Assembly (NCBI GenBank): GCA_029718625.1
Contig: CM056395.1
Location: 24,290,899 to 24,354,898, forward strand
DNA from: Synaphobranchus kaupii
Lineage: Eukaryota > Chordata > Actinopteri > Anguilliformes > Synaphobranchidae
Direction of reading: 5' to 3'
Length of the DNA: 64,000 nt
The position numbers and the translations under genes are program-made. A model generated the notes under the pieces. The model saw only the letters and a list, made by a program, of their open reading frames with translations, was not told the DNA's origin and ran no database searches. Positions 58,355 through 64,000 of the stretch are shown here, in pieces; position 1 is the stretch's first letter; each line of letters starts with the position of its first letter.

Positions 58355-60469
58355 CAAAGGCACGCTGTTCTTGATGTCGGTGGATTATCTTGCTGTATGT
58401 GTACATACTTCACTCACTTGCAAGACTGCTTGATCAATTCGGCCTGAGCAAAGCATTATTGAATAATAATGGGTTGAGGGTTGGGGGGGGGGGGGCACAT
58501 CTGTTTGACAAGGAAGTTATTTGTCCAGGATCCATGTAGACTTTAAAATCCAGCCTGTGCAATAGCCCATTGAAAGGGCAGTTTTGATAAACTCTGACAT
58601 TTAATCTAGTTCACTGTTTATGGAGATGAATTAAAAACAGTAACATTGTTTGAATATTTTTAATTGGTGTTAATGGCAGAGCACATTCTATTCTATTATT
58701 CTATTTTTCAGAGAATAATTTCCCACAAAAAGGCCAAAATCCAGCTGGAAAGGGTAATTGAAAAATGCAACTATTAATATTACACTGTTCAAGCCTTTGA
58801 GACAAATTCAAAAGTATTACTATTCATTTTGTCAAATTCACTGGATGAAATCTCACTCATGACGAATAGTAATTGTTGGTATCAGTAGATACTGCCATTT
58901 CAAATGCAGAAACCCAACAAGGAGGGAAACTACAGCACCGGTGAATCATAAAGTCATCAGACAAGCAACCTGTTTTAAAAAGTAGGGAGTGTTTTTTTTG
59001 TGTATGTATAGCAGCCTTTTCAATCTGTTCTTTGTGCTTTTCTTTCATTAATGTTTGCAGAAATATTTGATGTACATTTCCCTTTATAAATATTCATTCT
59101 CGTCTCCCCTGCAGTTAGTTCTTGACTTTAGCTCCATGTCACGCCGTGCGGAGATTAGATATTCCTGGCCAAATAGTAGCCAGTACCACAAAATCCTGTA
59201 GGTCACCTTTCACATTCCAGCTGGAACGCCAGCATGGACGGAAAGGCCAGCTGTCAGAAATCCTTTGTGTTTCACAAACTATCCGATGGCCTTTTTAACG
59301 TGACACGTGGACCTTTCTGCTTAGTAGTGGCTGTCGTGAAGTTGGGATGGTCAGCGTTAGGTTTTTCTACAAAGCGGCCTAGTTTAGGTTTTGCGGTTGT
59401 GTTCATCATATGTGGTGGATGTCCTTGTTTGTCAGATCTAACCCCTTGATAAATAAGTTCCACCCCACTGCCAGGAAATAAAGCTGGTTATTGTATAAAT
59501 ATTAAATATTTTGACAGTACAGACGGACATTCACTGAGCAAAATATATCTTGCATTCTGCACATATTTTATGGCAGCCCTGCATTACAATAAAAGCACAT
59601 TATCACATCACTTCAAGCACTTTATATCTCTGACAACACACTCCTTTACAACTGTAGGTTTCCTGTGTAAATTTGTAGCACATTAATGATGCAAAGAAGT
59701 CTATTTCGTCTTGGTGAGTTTGATCTCGAAATACATTTCACAATATTGTTCTTGGATAACTTTACACGTACGTAAAAATATTTCCAAAATGCAAACCAAT
59801 TAACAGCTGAAGTTGTGGACCCAGTAAAGAGTCCCTTATCTGATTTACAGACAAAAATATACTCAGAACTGGGGGGAGGGGTTTACACTACTCTCCCGCC
59901 TGTCAATCACACTGATATTTTGCGCAACAGCAGTGTTTTAAAAGGCACAGTGAGAAAGCGGTTTCGCACCCTGCGATGAAACGACAGACCTACCCTCAGC
60001 TTTCCTGTCTATTGAATTCCTCTGGGGATGATGCAGTGACACATACACAGATAGATGTCTGCAGTCTTTAGCCAACCGGGAATACATCAGGAATCCAGGC
60101 TCTCTCGCCCTTTAACCCACGGGTAGGCAAACCGACTCTGGGGGTGTCGGAGATATTTCTGTCGTCTTTTCTGTTTCCAAGTGTAATTATTTGCAGGTGT
60201 TTGAGGCTGAATGCTCATTCCATCTGAGTGATGTAGCAGCTTATGCACGTGGTCACATGCATTAATTAAGCCTAATAATTAACCCAATCGTGCGGTTCTA
60301 GCAGGGCTTTTGATGGAGCGATATTCAGAATCTGGGGTTGCCTACCCCTGTTTTAGGGTGTCACAGTGGACAAGACCCAAGCGCTGCAAGCCCAAGGGAA
60401 AAGAGAAGACCCTGGTTTTGGCAGGGTGTTGGTCCACAGTGATGCATACAGGAAATATTTTGTGTTAAT
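58355..60469. other. Intergenic, low-repeat AT-rich stretch
   Basis: The part 58520-59130 is free of repeats and AT-rich and could be a conserved non-coding element; no exon is supported. A search by eye for dctn6, the expected next gene, was negative. Confidence 0.4.
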
Positions 60470-60522
60470 ACACATACACACACACACACACTCGCACGCA
60501 TACACATGCATGCACCACACAG

Positions 60523-60563
<41 letters not shown>

Positions 60564-60601
60564 TACACACTCACGTACGCACACATGTACACACACTACA
60601 T

Positions 60602-60640
<39 letters not shown>

Positions 60641-60656
60641 ATGCGCACGCACACAT
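60470..60656 (+). repeat. Compound CA repeat
   Basis: (CA)n with GCATAC and CATGCA interruptions in two large blocks. Confidence 0.95.
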
Positions 60657-61339
60657 GGGACAATTTCATAGATGACAATTAAAATATATATATGAACAGA
60701 CTGGGAGCACGCGCGAACTTCACTCAACCCTGCAGCTGCTTTGGCAGTGCACACGTGGGACTATGAAAAGCATGCGATTATCAGTGCAGCTGGGAGAGAG
60801 AGAGGGATAGAGAGGGAGAGACGGCTTATAAAAGGTACATTTAACACTCCACTGCGGAGCTGCCTTAAAAGGAACTCTGTATGTTCTGTCAATGAAACCC
60901 AGTCTACAGTGGGATGTACCAAGCCAGGACACATTAGCACGGCACTTAAACCATGAAACCTTTTCTTTTTTTAAATTATCCAGAGAAGGAAAATTCATTT
61001 TAGGCTAAAAGTAGACATACATGTTCAATATGACATTTATGAGGAAAGCTACACGTATGGTTTCATGGGACACCCAAAGCAGCCCTGTAAGCTTCTGTGC
61101 TTCAGTCATTTCCTGGCCCATCGGCCATTTTGTAGATTTAGATCTCCCAGTGAGATACTGAAGCACAATTATCTCTGAGCTTCCCCCACAGAGCCCTTGC
61201 AATCGACACTGGTGCTTTCCAATGAGTGGGCTCCATGAGTAAGCGAAAAGTTAACAGGGCGCCGTCCACCAAAAAAATGTTTCAGATTTGAACCGCGGGT
61301 GAGCGTGAGGTCAGGTGCGCCTTTTTTTTGGGGTTCCAT

Positions 61340-62476
61340 TGGAAATATGAGAGACACAGAGTGGGAGGGAGTGAGAGAGATATATAGTTATACAGATCCA
61401 CAGGGGTAGAGAGAGACAGAGGCAGGGAGAGAGAGAGAGAGAGAGACCCACAGAGGTAGAAAGGAGGAGGGAGAGAGTGATAGTTATACAGACCCACAGG
61501 GGTAGAGAGAGAGACAGAGGGAAGGAGAGAGAGTTATACAGACCAATAGGGGTGTGAGAGAGAGAGAGAGAGAGATAGAGACAGAGAGAAACCCACAGGG
61601 GTAAAGAGAGAGAGACAGAGGGAGAGAAAGAAAGAGACCCACAGTGGTAAAGAGAAAGAGACCCACAGGGGTAAAGAGAGAGAGAGAGACCCACAGGGGT
61701 AAAGAGAGAGAAAGAGACCAACAGGGGTAAAGAGAGAGACAGAGGGAGAGAAAGAAAGAGACCCACAGGGGTAAAGAGAGAGATAGAGACCCACAGGGGT
61801 AATGAGAGAGACAGAGACCCACAGGGGTAAAGAGAGAGATAGAGACAGAGGGAGAGACAGAGAGACCCACAGGGGTAAAGAGAGATAGAGACAGAGGGAG
61901 AGAAAGAAAGAGACCCACAGGGGTAAAGAGAGAGATAGAGACCCACAGGGGTAAAGAGAGAGAGAGACCCACAGGGGTAAAGAGAGAGACAGAGGGAGAG
62001 AAAGAAAGAGACCCACAGGGGTAGAGAGAGATAGAGACCCACAGGGGTAGAGAGAGATAGAGACAGAGGGAGAGACAGAGAGAGACCCACAGGGGTAAAG
62101 AGAGAGATAGAGACCCACAGGGGTAAAGAGAGAGATAGAGACCCACAGGGGTAAAGAGAGAGATAGAGACCCACAGGGGTAAAGAGAGAGATAGAGACCC
62201 ACAGGGGTAATGAGAGAGATAGAGACCCACAGGGGTAATGAGAGAGATAGAGACCCACAGGGGTAAAGAGAGAGATAGAGACAGAGGGAGAGAAAGAGAC
62301 CCAGAGGGGTAAAGAGAGAGATAGAGACCCACAGGGGTAGAGAGAGAGATAGAGACCCACAGGGGTAAAGAGAGAGATAGAGACCCACAGGGGTAGAGAG
62401 AGATAGAGACAGAGGGAGAGAAAGAAAGAGACCCAGAGGGGTAAAGAGAGAGATAGAGACCCACAGGGGTAAAGAC
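61340..62476 (+). repeat. GA-rich minisatellite with a 28-bp core
   Basis: The core agagacccacaggggtaaag agagagat recurs at 28-bp spacing in the regular part (for example 62113, 62141). Longer units carry acagagggagagaaagaaag. All three - strand frames stay open because the strand is CT-rich. Confidence 0.95.
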
Positions 62477-62614
62477 AGAAGTCCCTCGGTTGCACTTCTC
62501 CTGGGCTGCACAAACACAGCGATGTCAGGAGAGCGGATATTATAGGATGGACCCGCTGGGACCAGTCATCCTGCATGCAGCCAGGAACATTAACCCCTGT
62601 CCCTACCCCCCAAA

Positions 62615-64000
<1,386 letters not shown>

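Overview
This is vertebrate, most likely teleost fish, nuclear DNA. Coding sequence is sparse and split into short exons with GT/AG borders. The rest is dominated by CA/GT and GA microsatellites, minisatellites, tRNA- and 5S-derived SINE-like copies and short palindromic DNA transposons. The SINE tails carry a CGCTCT-GGATA-AGAGCG stem-loop followed by (TGTAA)n, the 3' end described for the eel UnaL2/UnaSINE1 families. This hints at an elopomorph (eel or tarpon-like) fish but does not prove it.

Three protein genes are supported. (1) gtf2e2, TFIIE beta subunit, + strand: six coding exons from 6679 to the stop at 12334; the N-terminal coding exon is not in the window and should lie before base 1. 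(2) smim18, small integral membrane protein 18, - strand, single coding exon 2024-2299, which would lie antisense inside the first gtf2e2 intron; a CpG-rich region near 4.8-5.3 kb probably holds its promoter and 5' non-coding exon. (3) rbpms, an RRM-family RNA-binding protein, - strand: seven coding exons from 51314 down to a stop at 23446, giving a complete 194-residue protein. The gene order and relative orientations match the human 8p12 neighbourhood as I remember it (RBPMS-GTF2E2-SMIM18).

Layout: 1-6.7 kb, smim18 and gtf2e2 upstream intron; 6.7-12.9 kb, gtf2e2 exons and 3'UTR, with a 1.18-kb near-perfect foldback transposon in one intron; 12.9-23.4 kb, interval between the convergent genes, with a broken copy of a gtf2e2 exon, MITEs, a SINE inside a 41-bp satellite, and a LINE remnant; 23.4-51.3 kb, rbpms, with a 98-copy 32-bp minisatellite in one intron and simple repeats directly against three splice sites; 51.3-64 kb, upstream flank of rbpms with SINEs, MITEs, a 28-bp GA-rich minisatellite and about 100 CA units.

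Nothing prokaryotic (operon, CRISPR, IS) is present. The most notable signals are the GU- and CU-rich repeats at rbpms splice sites, the large rbpms intronic minisatellite whose + strand is dense in CAC (the RBPMS recognition core), the gtf2e2 intronic foldback, and the duplicated broken gtf2e2 exon.
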